Assembly: GCA_944990035.1 (NCBI GenBank)
Contig: CALYLX010000152.1
Coordinates: 1 to 64,000, forward strand
Length of the DNA stretch: 64,000 nt
DNA from: Clitopilus passeckerianus
Lineage: Eukaryota > Basidiomycota > Agaricomycetes > Agaricales > Entolomataceae
Reading direction: 5' to 3'
A program made the translations under genes and the position numbers. Shown in pieces: positions 9,786 to 21,791 of the stretch. Numbering within the stretch: position 1 is the first letter of the stretch; the number at the start of each line of letters is the position of its first letter. A model generated the notes under the pieces. It was not told the DNA's origin. It saw only the letters and a program-made list of their open reading frames with translations, and searched no databases.

Positions 9786-12700
9786 ATGGCGCCTTTTCTG
9801 AAGCCGACAACTATTCTCTCTGGGCTGAAGGAGAAGGTTGACTCTTTGACGATACAAGGTGCGCTGGAGAGGTCCGGAACCTGCCCTATAGCTTCTCACA
9901 TTGGTGCTCCTCAGGCGACCGACTGTACCTTGGAACATCGGTCGGGAACCTACACATCTACAGCTTTGACAATTCCAGTAAGCCCTATCTAGTATACGAC
10001 CTGCGTGATCTCTCATTCTTTGCAGATGATGGCAATCCGGCCATGGAACTGGTTGACACCAAGAAGTCCTTGGTTCGAAGATCCATCGAGCAACTGGGCT
10101 TCATAAAGGATGTCAATTCCTTAGTAGTTTTGTCAGGTATGTGCTTATACCCTCAAGAAGCATATCCTGGCTGATTGGAAAGACGAGCAGAAATGAATGT
10201 CACTCTATTTCCACTGCCAAGCTTTGCCCCACCAACACCATTGGTCAAAGCCAAGGCCGCTTTCTCGTTTGCGATACACACATCTATACAGGAGAGGCAG
10301 CCCGAGAACCATGAAGGAGACTTTTCCAATGCGAAGCCAGCGCCGACAGTGGTAACCCAGCTTTTGGTAGGATGCAGAAGGAAGGCAGTCATTTATTCAT
10401 GGAGAGATGGTGAACCGCAGGAGCCAAAGGTATGTGTATATATCTACTGGGTACATATCAGCTGAAGTTCACCGCGATTCTCTCGTAGGAAGCGCCCCTC
10501 CCTCACTCCGCCCGAATAATAACCTTCCTCGACCATAATACCGCCTGCTTCGCATATTCACCAACAGATTATGCCATCTTTTCAATACCAATGATGACTT
10601 CCACCGAGATATCTACTCCATTACCAATGTCAACGTCTGCAAGCACCGGAGCTATGGGCGCCTTGACAGGTCTGACAGGGTACATGACTCTTGGGTTGGG
10701 TGCTAAACCAAAGCCTGGCGCCATCAGTATCAACGACAAGGAAGCACTGATTGCAAAGGATGGTGCGCCTTCTTGAGAGTATACGCGAAAGAACCCAATT
10801 AACTTGGCCACGCAGGAAATGGTCATGTTGTTGATGCCGAGGGCAAAGTCACTCGTTCTCCTGCAATTGAGTGGCCTGCACCACCAGAAGAACTTGGTAA
10901 GTCTTCAACCTCATTCTAAAGTTAAACTTACTAACGATCACCCAGCTTTTGTAAAGCCTTACATCTTCTCCATCCTGCCACCGAACACAGTCCCTACACG
11001 CCCGATTGAACAAATTACGTCCGCAAGTCCAGGCCAGCAACAACCCGCACCAGTAGCTCCTACCTTCATACCAACTTCTGTCCTGCAGATTAGATCATCT
11101 CTCTCATTCCAGATCATGCAAATAGCAACGTTCCCATTCAATATCTCGCCTTCTTCATCGGCCCTCTCGGTGGCCACAACGACTGGAATTCCAAATGCTA
11201 CCATACGCCTCCTGACACCCTCACTGAAATCGGGAAGGTCCTCCATCTATTTCCTCACGACCCCTCTCGACAGGGCTGCTGCTACGAACGAAGGAAGCAC
11301 GATATGGCAGTCAGTAATGAAGCCTTGGGATGAGCAGATTGACGAGTTGGTCATGGAAGGTTTATATGCGGATGCCCTTGCACTTCTGGACAACATTGAT
11401 GATTCCGTTATTCCTGATAAGGTAGCATACACCCTCCTTTCGTCTTCATTGTTGCTGACGACAACGTCCATAGCAAACACGACGCACTCGAATAAGAGCC
11501 TTGAATGCAGTAGCCAACTTCCGAGATTCCAAGTTCGACGAGGCCGTCGACACACTCATTGAATTGGATCTGAACCCCGCTAAAGTCCTGGCACTATACC
11601 CAGAATCAGTCGCTGGTCGTCTCTCCGTACCCTCTGAACAATGGATACCACTACGGAGGCCCTTCACCACCACAACCAGAACCCGAAGGGAGGGTAATCA
11701 ACTACGACGGAACGAATTCTGAAGAGGGTACACAAGAGAGCGTCCCACCACCAGAGGAAGGGGCCCAGCAAGAAGGAACCACGTCTGCCTTGTTGGACAG
11801 TATAGCTGGGCCTTCTATGGCTGAATCATTACGTGGACGTTTGGGACAAGGTCTTCAGGCCGGTCTGGGAGCTGGTCTAGGCGCGATGATGCGTTCTGCA
11901 AACCCGGCTGCAATTGCAGCAAGGGAGGGTTCGGTTCCACCTCTGACTGTACCACCTAAGCCCGCGAAGCCCACGCCAGGTATGTTTAGATCCTTTCTAG
12001 AGCAAAAAATCTTTCTGAACTTGATTATAGACCTTTTCACGCAAGCAGTTGAAACCCTTGTCCGCTACGTCGGCGAGCGTAGACCCAAGCTGAACGCAGC
12101 ACTGGCAGCAGTCGGTATCAAGCCCGACAACCAATCACATCAAGTGCCGCCTCTATCAGAAGTCCCAGTAGAGGAACTCTTCGCGTTGCCCAATGCTCCA
12201 TTATCCTCGTTGACGCCCGAACAATTGCTACGTTGTGCTCAGATTGTGGACACCGCTTTGTATAAGTCATACCTCATTGTGCGACCAGCTTTGTTGGGAC
12301 ATCTATGTCGACTACCGAACTGGTGTGAGATGTCTGAGGTTGAAGAGGATCTTCGAGCTCGTAAGGTAACGCCTTTCTGCTGTGTGAAAGTCGATGAAAT
12401 TGATTAAGCCTTGAATCTACAGAGATTTGCTGAGATGATTGACCTGTATCAAGGCAAGAAGATGCATGCTGAGGCGCTGGGGCTATTGAGACAGTAGGAC
12501 CTCTTGGTTTTCTAGCTAGTTCATAGGCTGACTATATGCGCTTGTATCCAGGCTCGGAGAAGAGCAGGACGACATGGAAGATAAACTAATGCCTACAATT
12601 CGTTATCTACAAAAACTAGGGCCCAAGTACTTGCAGCAAATTTTCAAATCCGCGCGTTGGGTGTTTGATTCTGATGCAAACCTGGGTTTTGAGGTATGCT

Positions 12701-13922
12701 TCTTTGTCCGTCTATATAATCGTCATAACCTAATGTGATCAATCTCAGATTTTCACTTCTGAAGATGTGGAGTTGCCTCGGCAGGACGTCTGTGACTATC
12801 TAGCAGACATCGACCCTCAGATCTGTGCCCGTTACCTGGAATATCTGATTGAGGAGCGGAACGAAGAACGGCGGGAATTCCATGACAGACTTGCAGAACT
12901 TTATTTCGACATGACGATTTCTGCGCGAAAACGAGGAGATGATGGTAGGCAGCTTTGTACTATTTCTCATGTTGGAGGATCTAAAGCCAACCCTGCAGAC
13001 GCACGTAAACAATTCTACAACAAACTTCTGCACTTCGTTGATACAGATCAGCAAATCAGTGTTGACAGGTTGTATGCGCTGCTGTCTTCTGGTGCGTTAT
13101 TTTTGTCGTTCGCCTTAGGGTAAGGAATAATCTTGAATTCCCAGACTTGTACGAGGCAAGAGCCATTCTATTAGGAAGGCTAGGCAGGCATGACCAGGCT
13201 CTTGAGCTCTATGTCTACCGCATGCACGATTATATCAAGGCTGAAGAGTATGCGCCATTCTCCTGTCGTATGATTATCTTAGCTGACAATTTGAAGGTAC
13301 TGCAAACGTTTCTACCAGCCGGGGACAGAAACCAGGAACATATTCCTCACGCTGCTGCGAATATACCTTCGGCCGACCGTGACAACCCCCACCAATCTCC
13401 TTGCACCCGCTTTGGAACTCATTGGACGGCACAATCCCCGATTAGATCCAATAGAGACTCTGCAACTACTCCCACCCCTCGTGTCTGCCAAAGACGTCCG
13501 AAGCTTCCTGCTTGAGGCTCTACGGGCGCCATTGTTTGACGCTAGTGTCGTGAGATCTATTAGCAAGGCAGAAAATGACCAGTCTGCCCGACGACTCATG
13601 GCTTTGCAAACGAAGCGGGTCAAAGTTACTGATAGTCGCATGTTTGTAACTACATCTAGTCTGCCTGGCACAGAACTGACGCTGCTTCACCCTAGATGTC
13701 CGCTTTGTCACAAACGTATTGGTAACAGCGTAATTGCCGTTCATGCGCCCAGGTAAGTATTTTCTCAGGACCTTTTCTTGTTTGCGAATCCTGAAATCTG
13801 TTCTACAGAGGGAGGTTACCCACTATCAGTGTCGAGAAGCTTTTGCCCGCCGAATAGCAGGTAACAGGCGTTTTCTGGAACAGAAACTGGTCTCAAGCAC
13901 AATAAAGCCTGTAATCAAATGA
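9786..13922 (+). CDS. VPS39: Vps39/Vam6, HOPS vacuolar tethering subunit
   Basis: Homologue of Vam6/Vps39, the HOPS subunit that binds Rab7/Ypt7 and tethers membranes for fusion at the vacuole. The N-terminal citron-homology (CNH) propeller is spread over short exons: 9786-9858, 9915-9977 (GDRLYLGTSVGNLHIYSFD), 10026-10136, 10191-10429 and onward. The middle is helical repeat (ALALLDNIDDSVIPDK, DEAVDTLIELDLNPAKVLALYP). The C-terminal Vps39 domain contains EARAILLGRLGRHDQALELY and ends in a RING-like CPLCHKRIGNSVIAVHAPRG...YQC. Length is about 1,000 residues, normal for the family. Near 11650 the frame jumps inside a conserved spot (QWIPL then YGGPSPPQPE); a lost CT pair (CTCTAC read as CTAC) explains it. 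All other joins are GT-AG introns. It converges with the ankyrin gene 184 nt downstream. Confidence 0.93.
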
Positions 13923-14105
13923 GAGGCTTGGATTGAATGCATATTCTCGAATGCCATGGTTTTGCTATCGTTGTCTAGTGGTGTGTGTAATGTACAATGA
14001 CGGTGTGTAATAAAGTACAGCTAACATCTAGTATACTGGTTTCCTAAATACACATACATATGCTTCATGGTCCATATTGGGGCAAGCGCGAGCCGTAGGT
14101 GCAAA

Positions 14106-17100
14106 TCATAGATATGCTCGCCTTTTGACGCCTCGAACAGCCTCCTTGACTATGGAGAGCCATTCCTTTGTTTTGTCCATTTCGTCCCAGGAGCCAGATA
14201 CGCTGGCGTCGATTTTTCGTAGTACAAGGCGGCGAAGGGTTCGTGCATCGCCGTCTTCGTTGTCCGTGATTGTAGGTGCAATGCTTGAATGAGAAGAATA
14301 CATTGAAGAGAGCGAAGTTGCGCTCGAGCTGAAGGGCAATAGATTGTAGCCCAAGAGTCCAGGTGCAGCAGGGGTTGCAAATACTGAGCACGAGGGCTCG
14401 GTGGTGCTGAGCGATTGCGCAAACTGTCGAGCATGGTCTCCCGCGCCTGCAAAAGTTGTCAGCATAAAGAAAATAGGAATTCATGTGAATCACAGTACCT
14501 TGATGGCGCGTTTCCCAACTCGCTCAGCCCGTGCGATGGAATGGTTAGCAAGTTCAAGGAACTGCTCCGCCTATAGGTGATTTCAGTCAGTGAAAAAGAG
14601 AGCATTGATTGTTGCGCTCAACGTACCGTATCCAACGAGTGATAAATGTTGCGGAGGTCTCGACGCGAAACGTTCAACACAACGTTCGATGTTTGCAGAG
14701 CGCCATCAATCCGTGAATCAGATAGTACCTCGGCATCAACTACTGCATCGAGGTCCTCTGCGGATTCCTTGGTTTGCCGACCAACAGCGCAGTTCTCGTC
14801 GAGATCGTACACAATAGTCAGTTTAACGGGGGCCTTCTCTTGAGGCTGGACAAACTTCTTAAACCACGACTTCAACTTCAGCCCTCCCCGAGAGAAAGTC
14901 AAAGCTTTTTCGCTGGCCTTGCGGTCAGAAGCCTCGAAACCCCGAAGCTTCGCTGCGAGTTTCTTCTGCTTCTTTAGGAGATGCTGGAGCTTTGATTCGA
15001 GGTCAGGGCTGGCGAAGACATTCCATTCTGCGTCCTCATCAAGCATGCGTCGCTTTTGAAGGCCGATCTCGCGTTCGAGCTCGGCAAGCTTTTCGACTTG
15101 GTTGGAGTACGAGGTCGCATCGGGACTACTTCCCAGGAGACCTTCGAACCAATCAGCCCAAGAGGCTGAACGGTCTGCAAGCGTCTTAAGAGCAGGAGTG
15201 TGGGTCTGTGTTGCAACAGAAACATGACTCTTGTCCATATGCCCCGAATTGGCGATGGAAGTCATTGATGTACTTCCCGAACGGTTGAGCATAGTCGTTT
15301 GCGAGTCTTCCGAATGGCGATTTCGTCGCTTGCAAGCATCAAAGCCGCTTCCGCCTAGCCGGTGAACTGCAGAAGCAGTGACTGAATCCAACGATGCCTC
15401 AGCCTTGTCGGCATGTGTCCGTAGGCTGTCAAGTTCTTCTGTAGCCTCTTCTACTCGGCGGTTGAGTAGGTGAATGAGGGCCTGATGATTTTTAGTTGCA
15501 TCGGCAATGGAGTTGGCGAGGCGTGAAGTCAATTCTGGGTCTGACGGGAATGGAATGGAAGAGGGGTAGGCACGGAAGAACGATAGAAGGCGTTCGCTAA
15601 GCTCTTCAGCGTCAAGCTCTGGGGCCGAACACAGGGAAACGTCGTCATCTTCGCAAATCACAGTTGACGACCTCCAGTCTGAAAGCGAAACGAGGGAAGA
15701 GAAGGAATGTAGGGGTCGAATCGTGCGACAGGACATCGATGAGACGGGGCGCATTGTTTCTGTATCCTGACCGAAAGCGAGTCGAAATTCAGGCTTGCAG
15801 ACTTCTAGAGCTGTCAGTCTGTCAAGGAGTAAAATCAGAAATAAGAACTTCAAAGCAGAAGAAAGGTAATGACTAACCCTCTTGAATTACGGAGCTCTCG
15901 AATAGTTCCAGCGAGTCAAAGTCGAGCAATAGCATCAAAGTTCAATGGAATCCCCATGTTCGGCGGCAATATGAATACAGGTTTCGTCGTTCTTGTCCCT
16001 TGCGGCCAATGGGGCCCTCAAGTCCCGAACTAGATGTAAAGCGAATTGGTAAAGGGCGCAAATGACTTCCTCGTCGCTCGAGGGAGTCGGACAGATTTTG
16101 CGAGAATATGGAGCGCGGTGTACTGCTCCTCCTTGGTGAAAAGAGCGACTTCGGCGCCAGCGCAGTAGAGCGCATCCAGAATCTCGATGGATGGCATTGG
16201 TACAGAAACACAATGATGAATAGGGCTCCAGCCCCGAGCATCGGTCGGTTCACAAGTAGGGGTGCCGACATCGGGTACAATTCCGCTGGTGCGGATGCGG
16301 GTAGTGGTGGTGAGAAGAGGAGTGAATGCAAAAAGGTAGGTCGCCGGTCGTGATAGAGGTCGTGAGCGTGTCGGTTAAACGGGTCATAGCTTGGCCCGCA
16401 AAGATACTTGATGGTGGTGGCTCAAGACTGTCAGAGGGCATAGAAGAACGAGCCAAGTCGAGGAGGATATCAGATCCTGGGTAGAGTTTGTTGCGGTCCG
16501 CGGACTGCGATGGGTGTAAATACTTGGTTAAAGTTGTAGCAGTCAAGAAAAATACCTGGGATTCACGCCAGCGATGTCGTCGTAGGACAAGCTCACACAT
16601 CCACAGAATTTTCGGATGCTGCAACGCGAATTGAATGGAAGTTCGCTGGTTGAGGTCGCGAAAATCCGGTCGCGCGCCATGTGAGAGCAATAGCTGTGCC
16701 ACTCTGAAGTTTCCATCCCTCGCCGCGTCTAATGAAGCGAAATGTCAATCTGGGAGGTCTTTAGGATTGAGGGAAAGTATGCTTACACATCAGCGCAGTG
16801 GCTCCTTGAGTGTCCATGCCATCGACTGAAACTGCATCAGAACTGCAGTCCAGAAGCATTTCGACTACTTCAGGCATGTTTAGCCATGAAGCCATTCCCA
16901 AAGGAATCACTCCATTCATTGAGCTGTTTGGCGCGTTCATAGTGCAGAGATTGATATCCGGGTGCTGTAGAAGCATATGTATAACATTTAGGCGCTCCCG
17001 AGTAAGAAAAGACGCGTCAGACGCGTCGAGTTCTTGCCATCTGCAATATTGCAACGTCAGCACATTTGAAATGTAGCAAGTGAGCTTCAGCACGTACCGT

Positions 17101-17258
17101 TCGCCAGCAACCGCGCACATGAGCGCAGTACGACCTAGGCCGTCAATTGCGTTTATGTCGGCGCCTTGGTTGATGGCTAGAGCGACCCCACGGTCGTCAC
17201 CGTCTAGCGCAGCCTTATGCAGTCCATGGTTGTCAAATCCGTGATAGTGGTTTCCCAT
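14106..17258 (-). CDS. Ankyrin-repeat and coiled-coil protein
   Basis: Large protein, probably about 900 residues, role unknown. From the ATG at 17258: ankyrin units GLHKAALDGDDRGVALAINQ, LNVIHMLLQHPDINL, MPEVVEMLLDCSSDAVSVDG, then ALM|YAARDGNFRVAQLLLSHG across an intron, and a later unit GWSPIHHCVSVPMPSIEIL and CIHIAAEHGDSIEL. The C-terminal half (14618-15800) has Ser-rich linkers and a predicted coiled coil (VEKLAELEREIGLQKRRMLD, LQHLLKKQKKLAAKL). Three frame breaks occur inside conserved ankyrin text: at the A5 run 16330-16334 (plus strand), the G3 run 16082-16084 and the A3 run 15937-15939. The last is repaired by one base to give IELLMLLLDFDSLELFE. No KilA-N DNA-binding domain is visible, so a Swi6/Mbp1 identity is not supported. 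Assembly indels or pseudogene remain open. Confidence 0.72.
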
Positions 17259-18995
17259 GCAGTCGTTTTCTTGAGGGTTTGGTCGTGTAAGGCAAATGGG
17301 AAGTGTCGCGAATGAGGAAGAAGCAGAAATATGTCGTGAGAAACCAAGAACCCCAGAAGAACCCAAAAATTCGCAAGTGTGGATAGAAAGAAAAAGCAAA
17401 AGTGTGGTGAAGAAAGACGCGTGTCGTTTGAAAAATCCGCAATTCCCTAGTCAAAGTGGGCGGGAGGCGACGCCGAGAAAATTTGGGAGAAGAGTACCTT
17501 ATAATAAAACTCCTCCAGATTAAGGAGCGGTTTCAACCCTTCCAGGTGCACGAGGCAGATCTCTCCCAGCATCAGAAAATAAGGGCTGCCCAAAAATACT
17601 GCACCGCCCGAGTCTCGTAAGCAATAACTTGAATAAGCGAATCGGTGGAAGGCTCTAGCAAACCTGGGAACAGCGAGATCAACGGACAGAACCGGTGTTT
17701 TCACGGCAACCTTTGACGGGTTGAAAGTTTCTTGGAGACGACGGACAGAATGCCCGAGCCAATGCTTTGCAAATGGAAGACACTTGACAGAATAGTTCTA
17801 GCTCGGATGCTTGTTAGCAAAACGCTTGCAGATAAGAAATTGAGGGCGTTTTGACGGAGAATCACCGCATGACGCTTGATGGGCTACGAGAACCTGACGA
17901 GAACTGAGGTGTCTTCATGCCTCGAGGCAGAAAAAGCTAACGGAAAATCATTCGAAAGCGGTAAGCTTAAGGAGGGATGAGCCTTGAGCCTTGAAGAGCT
18001 TCACACGAGGTTCGTTGTTAACCAAGGGCTCCTGCTAAGCGGTGTCATGGCCGATAGGTAAACTCCTCCAGCTGGGGACATCTGGGGATCCATGGAATTA
18101 TCAAGATTAATTCAATTCAGCATTTTGCCAACTTGGGTAGATTATTCGTTTCTGCTTTGCGCTTGAGGACTTTAATCAGAGCTTATCATGTCTTCACGAT
18201 TTCCAGCTGAAGGGACTCTTCTTATCCTTGGGTTGAAGATTCTGGTCAGACCTCTTGCAATTTCGGATCTTGGCCTTGAGGTTCGTTTCATTGAAAAAAT
18301 TCCGAAGTCTTCCGTTTACGAGCAAGCATCACGTTGGACCCACTTCATATCCATGAGGCATGAGACGCCCCAGAACCGTCGAAAGCCTCAAGCGCGCTCA
18401 CACATACGAACTTCCCACTGGAAGTACATGAAAATTGAAGGAGATAGTAGGAGCTAGTAGGAAGGAAAGGCGAAGCCAAGCGGCTGGAAGTGCCTTGTAT
18501 TTGGCGTTTGATGAATTGTGATCTGCTTTGCCTGGGCGGCCTTGCCAAATAAATGACGCAGTGTTTCCCTGGTCCTCCAACAGAATTTCTACGATTGAAT
18601 TCACAACTGTATTGAAGAAGTCTTCATCTGCACAAAGCCGAATGAATGAGCCTATGCAGATTGCCAAGGTTGTTACACTGATTGTGATGCAAAGTATGAT
18701 GTAGTACTGATGATTTCGTTCATGAGAGGGTTCGTAATAGATAGCAAGATAGTAAATAACGAAGGTTGTTTGGGAATTGGGGTTGCATCGTTCAAGATGA
18801 CCAGCTGTTTGCAAATGAGGGATGATAATAAATGCAGGTGTTGTTGTGCATGTATGTACTATGTATGTACGTAGTTTGAGGATAAATAATTAGGAACCAG
18901 AGGAATCAAAATTAGACCGCATTCCGGGAACTCGATGTTCCGTGCTCCGAAGATTCAGAGCGGGGGCCGTTGTACCCACGAAGCTTTCGGCAGTC
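17259..18995. other. Intergenic gap (1.7 kb)
   Basis: Upstream of the ankyrin gene and downstream of MEX67. Frames at 18188-18457 (+) and 18398-18814 (-) show no domain, no paired introns and mixed codon use. TGTATGTACTATGTATGTACG near 18850 is a small simple repeat. Confidence 0.4.
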
Positions 18996-21463
18996 TCAGG
19001 TAAACGCCTCCCTGGGCAAGTTTCCCTGTAAGCGGAGATTTGTCAGCAACACAATCCTGGTGGCGGAAAGAGATATGGAAGAGTGTTTGAAACTAACTTT
19101 GACTTGTTCAAAAGCTGCAACGGCCCTCTCCATATTCCACTCGTTATTCGCTAGGCATTCTATTGAGAGCTGAATGGTCAGCCTCGTCCTTTGTGATAGC
19201 TGCATCACAAGATTTCGTTGTGGCTCAGGCTAGGGGAGGCGTGTCGTCAGCCCGACATGATCTTCGGAGGGAAATTGAAAATTGACTCACTATGTTAGCG
19301 AGAGGGTTGTTGAAAGGTGGCTGTGGTGGTTGTGGTTGTGGTTGTGGTTGAGCCGGTTGCGTTGTAGGTGTCGGCTGTGGCTGAGACGCGGAAGCTTGGA
19401 CGGCAGCAATATTCTGAGCTTGTTGCTGTGCCTTTGTCGGAGCTTGCACGTGTAGAGCGCCAGGCTTCCAGCTCTCGTGGCTGGAATAAGACCGAATCGT
19501 CCATTGGTCCGATAGGATCATCACATCCCAACCGTTTACTTTTGCACTAATACGGAATCGTGTGAGATAAGGGTCATACAAACGAATGTCAAGTAATACA
19601 TACCGTGAACCTTCAGGTGCGCCTACAAGTACGAACGACCGGTCAAAGGACCTGATTCCTTCGGTATTAACCTCGGTAAACTGTCCGTGAACTGTCAAGA
19701 GCAAAGTGTCCCCGCCCATTACAGGAAATGCATCAATACTGAATAGATCGGATGGCCCAGTAGTGTCGTGCTTCGTCCCTGGTAAACCTACAAGGGTCTT
19801 GACGATGTCATCGGGGCCAGTGTGGAAACTCTTCAAAGTACGATCGAGTCCACCATGCACTCGCGCGAGGTTGCGTGAGCCCTGATCAGCCAGCCATGGA
19901 CCCCAATTCAGCTTCTGTTGATTCGGCATTCGGGTTTGGAAGCCAAGTACACGGGCCCGGTTCGGTATTGAGGTGTTGGCAGAGTACGAAAATGTAGCAG
20001 AAGGGTCGTATGAGTCAGCCAGGGCACCTCTCTGGTTGTCAAGTGCATTAAAGAATCTATCGTTCAGATAAGTTACAGATTATTAGATACATCGACAAAA
20101 AATAGACATACCGTGACAAAAAGTTGCCGATTAAATTACTATCGACGCCGGCGACCAAGGATCCGCCCATTTCAAATGGGAACGTCTTGGCTGTAGGTTT
20201 CTTCTCTGCAGCAGGCTGCCCAGTTGGTGCGGGCACATCAAACGAAATCTGGGCGATAGCTTCATGGTCGAGCATTTCCAATGATGAAAATTGCTGTGCC
20301 ATCATTCTAGAAAGACATCAGAAACCTTCACAAATCGACGATAGAATATGCTCACTGCTTATAATGCTCCCCATTGTCTCGTTGAAACATGTTCTCCCGT
20401 ACGGGATTGCCAATCATGATCAACTCCCTCAACCGGACTAGTTTGTTCTTCCTCGCAGAAATGAATTCCAAGTCTTTGAACGACCGTATATTGTTGTTTT
20501 GTAGAGAAAGGTTCTGGAGTTGGGGAGATACTTGGGCAGGAATTGCAGGTGCTGCCCACTGAGATTATTGCTCGCAAGCGACAACGTTTTAACCTGATGA
20601 AACATTAACGATTGTATGGTGACCAAAAAATCGAAGCCACTGACTGAAGGTGTTAAGGAACCAGCGAGCTTGAATATTACTGCTGCCTCGCGAGCGTCCC
20701 CACCGCGTCCAGGGGGAGTCAGATTGTACTTTTTCACAATCTCGTCGTCAATCATAGACTGCAGATAATAGCGTTAGGACAATCATGTCGTTTGTAAAAC
20801 ATTTGACCGTGACGCGTGAAAGGCATTTTCGGCGGGGTGAGGGACAGTGCAAGGGTAGTTGAACAACCAATGGGCCGCTTCTGCTCCGAAAATGACATTC
20901 AGCGGGTTAGTCACCAAAACTTCTTACCTCAAGATTCAAACATTGTGTTTGTGGGTCCCATCGTTTCTCAACCAGTTCTTTCCAGGATGAAACACCGCCA
21001 CGCTTCGGTCTGGTGACAGGCAATGGTGTTGTTGGGCCTCCCGAAACGGCGTTTCTCCTAACTCTACCCGGGCCTGGGGTGTGTGCTGCTCCTCGTATTG
21101 AAAGTGCAGAAGTCGAGGATGAGGGGCGGGCTGATATCTGTGGAGTAAAACAGTGAAGCCATTAGCAAAAATTCCTACGATTAGTGATAAGGGCCGTGAA
21201 GGTGCGATGAACGCCACGACGTCATGGGTGGCGGTCAAAGGACCAGGCGATGTAGTACTCACCGAGCGAGATCCACCGGGAGCATCCTTCACTGCATCTA
21301 TCATGCGTGGTCGATGACTTCGTAACTTTGAATGACCTTTCCGGCCTCCAGGCTTGTCGGTCAAGTCTCGCATCGTAGTGTCACGATCCACTAGGCCAGC
21401 TTTGCGCAGTGCAGTGCCAACAATCGTTCTTGAGCCCGGTGCGGGCGTTGGTGAAGAAAACAT
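18996..21463 (-). CDS. MEX67: mRNA export factor Mex67/NXF1-like
   Basis: Nuclear mRNA export receptor that works with Mtr2 at the nuclear pore. Domains in order from the ATG at 21463: an N-terminal basic region (RKGHSKLRSHRPRMIDAV; later VEKRWDPQTQCLNLE); LRR domain (VKTLSLASNNLSGQHLQFLP and LSLQNNNIRSFKDLEF, then LRELMIIGNPV); NTF2-like domain (NLIGNFLSRFFNALDNQRGAL ... DLFSIDAFPVMGGDTLLLTV, SFDRSFVLVGAPEGSR); a Gln/Pro-rich linker (QPQPQPQPPQPP); and a C-terminal TAP-C/UBA-like domain (TRLTIQLSIECLANNEWNME...AAFEQVK|GNLPREAF) split by the last intron. This is the full family architecture. The gap to the next upstream gene on the same strand is about 330 nt. No frame breaks noticed. Confidence 0.93.
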
Positions 21464-21791
21464 TCTTGGCGGTAAGCAGAGAGGTTGACAAAGAGGTCGT
21501 GTGGCCAAATCCGACCAACCAAGATGGACGTTAATGAGAAAGGGCGTTACACTGGGTGGCGGATGGCACAAAAGGAAAAAGGCAGTGCTGGCCCGGTTTT
21601 CTCACGGACCCTAGTCAGCCGCGGCGCAGACAAGTCAGAACGGCACCGCTTATACACCTTGTCTTTATTCTGTCTACCTACGAATTTATTGTTTTATATA
21701 CAGCAACACCCACACATACGGGGAAACGGCAAATGTTACGGACCAAACAAGTAAAGAATGGGCCCACAACGGTCAAGCGGCGCTACTTTGA
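21464..21791. other. Intergenic gap
   Basis: Promoter of MEX67 and 3' side of the upstream gene. Nothing else seen. Confidence 0.35.

Noticed and set aside
14106..17258. Identity as Swi6/Mbp1-type cell-cycle regulator
   Set aside because: Ankyrin repeats and coiled coil fit loosely, but no KilA-N/APSES domain or Swi6-specific text was found.
18188..18814. Two overlapping frames in the 17-19 kb gap
   Set aside because: No recognisable domain, no consistent introns, opposite strands.
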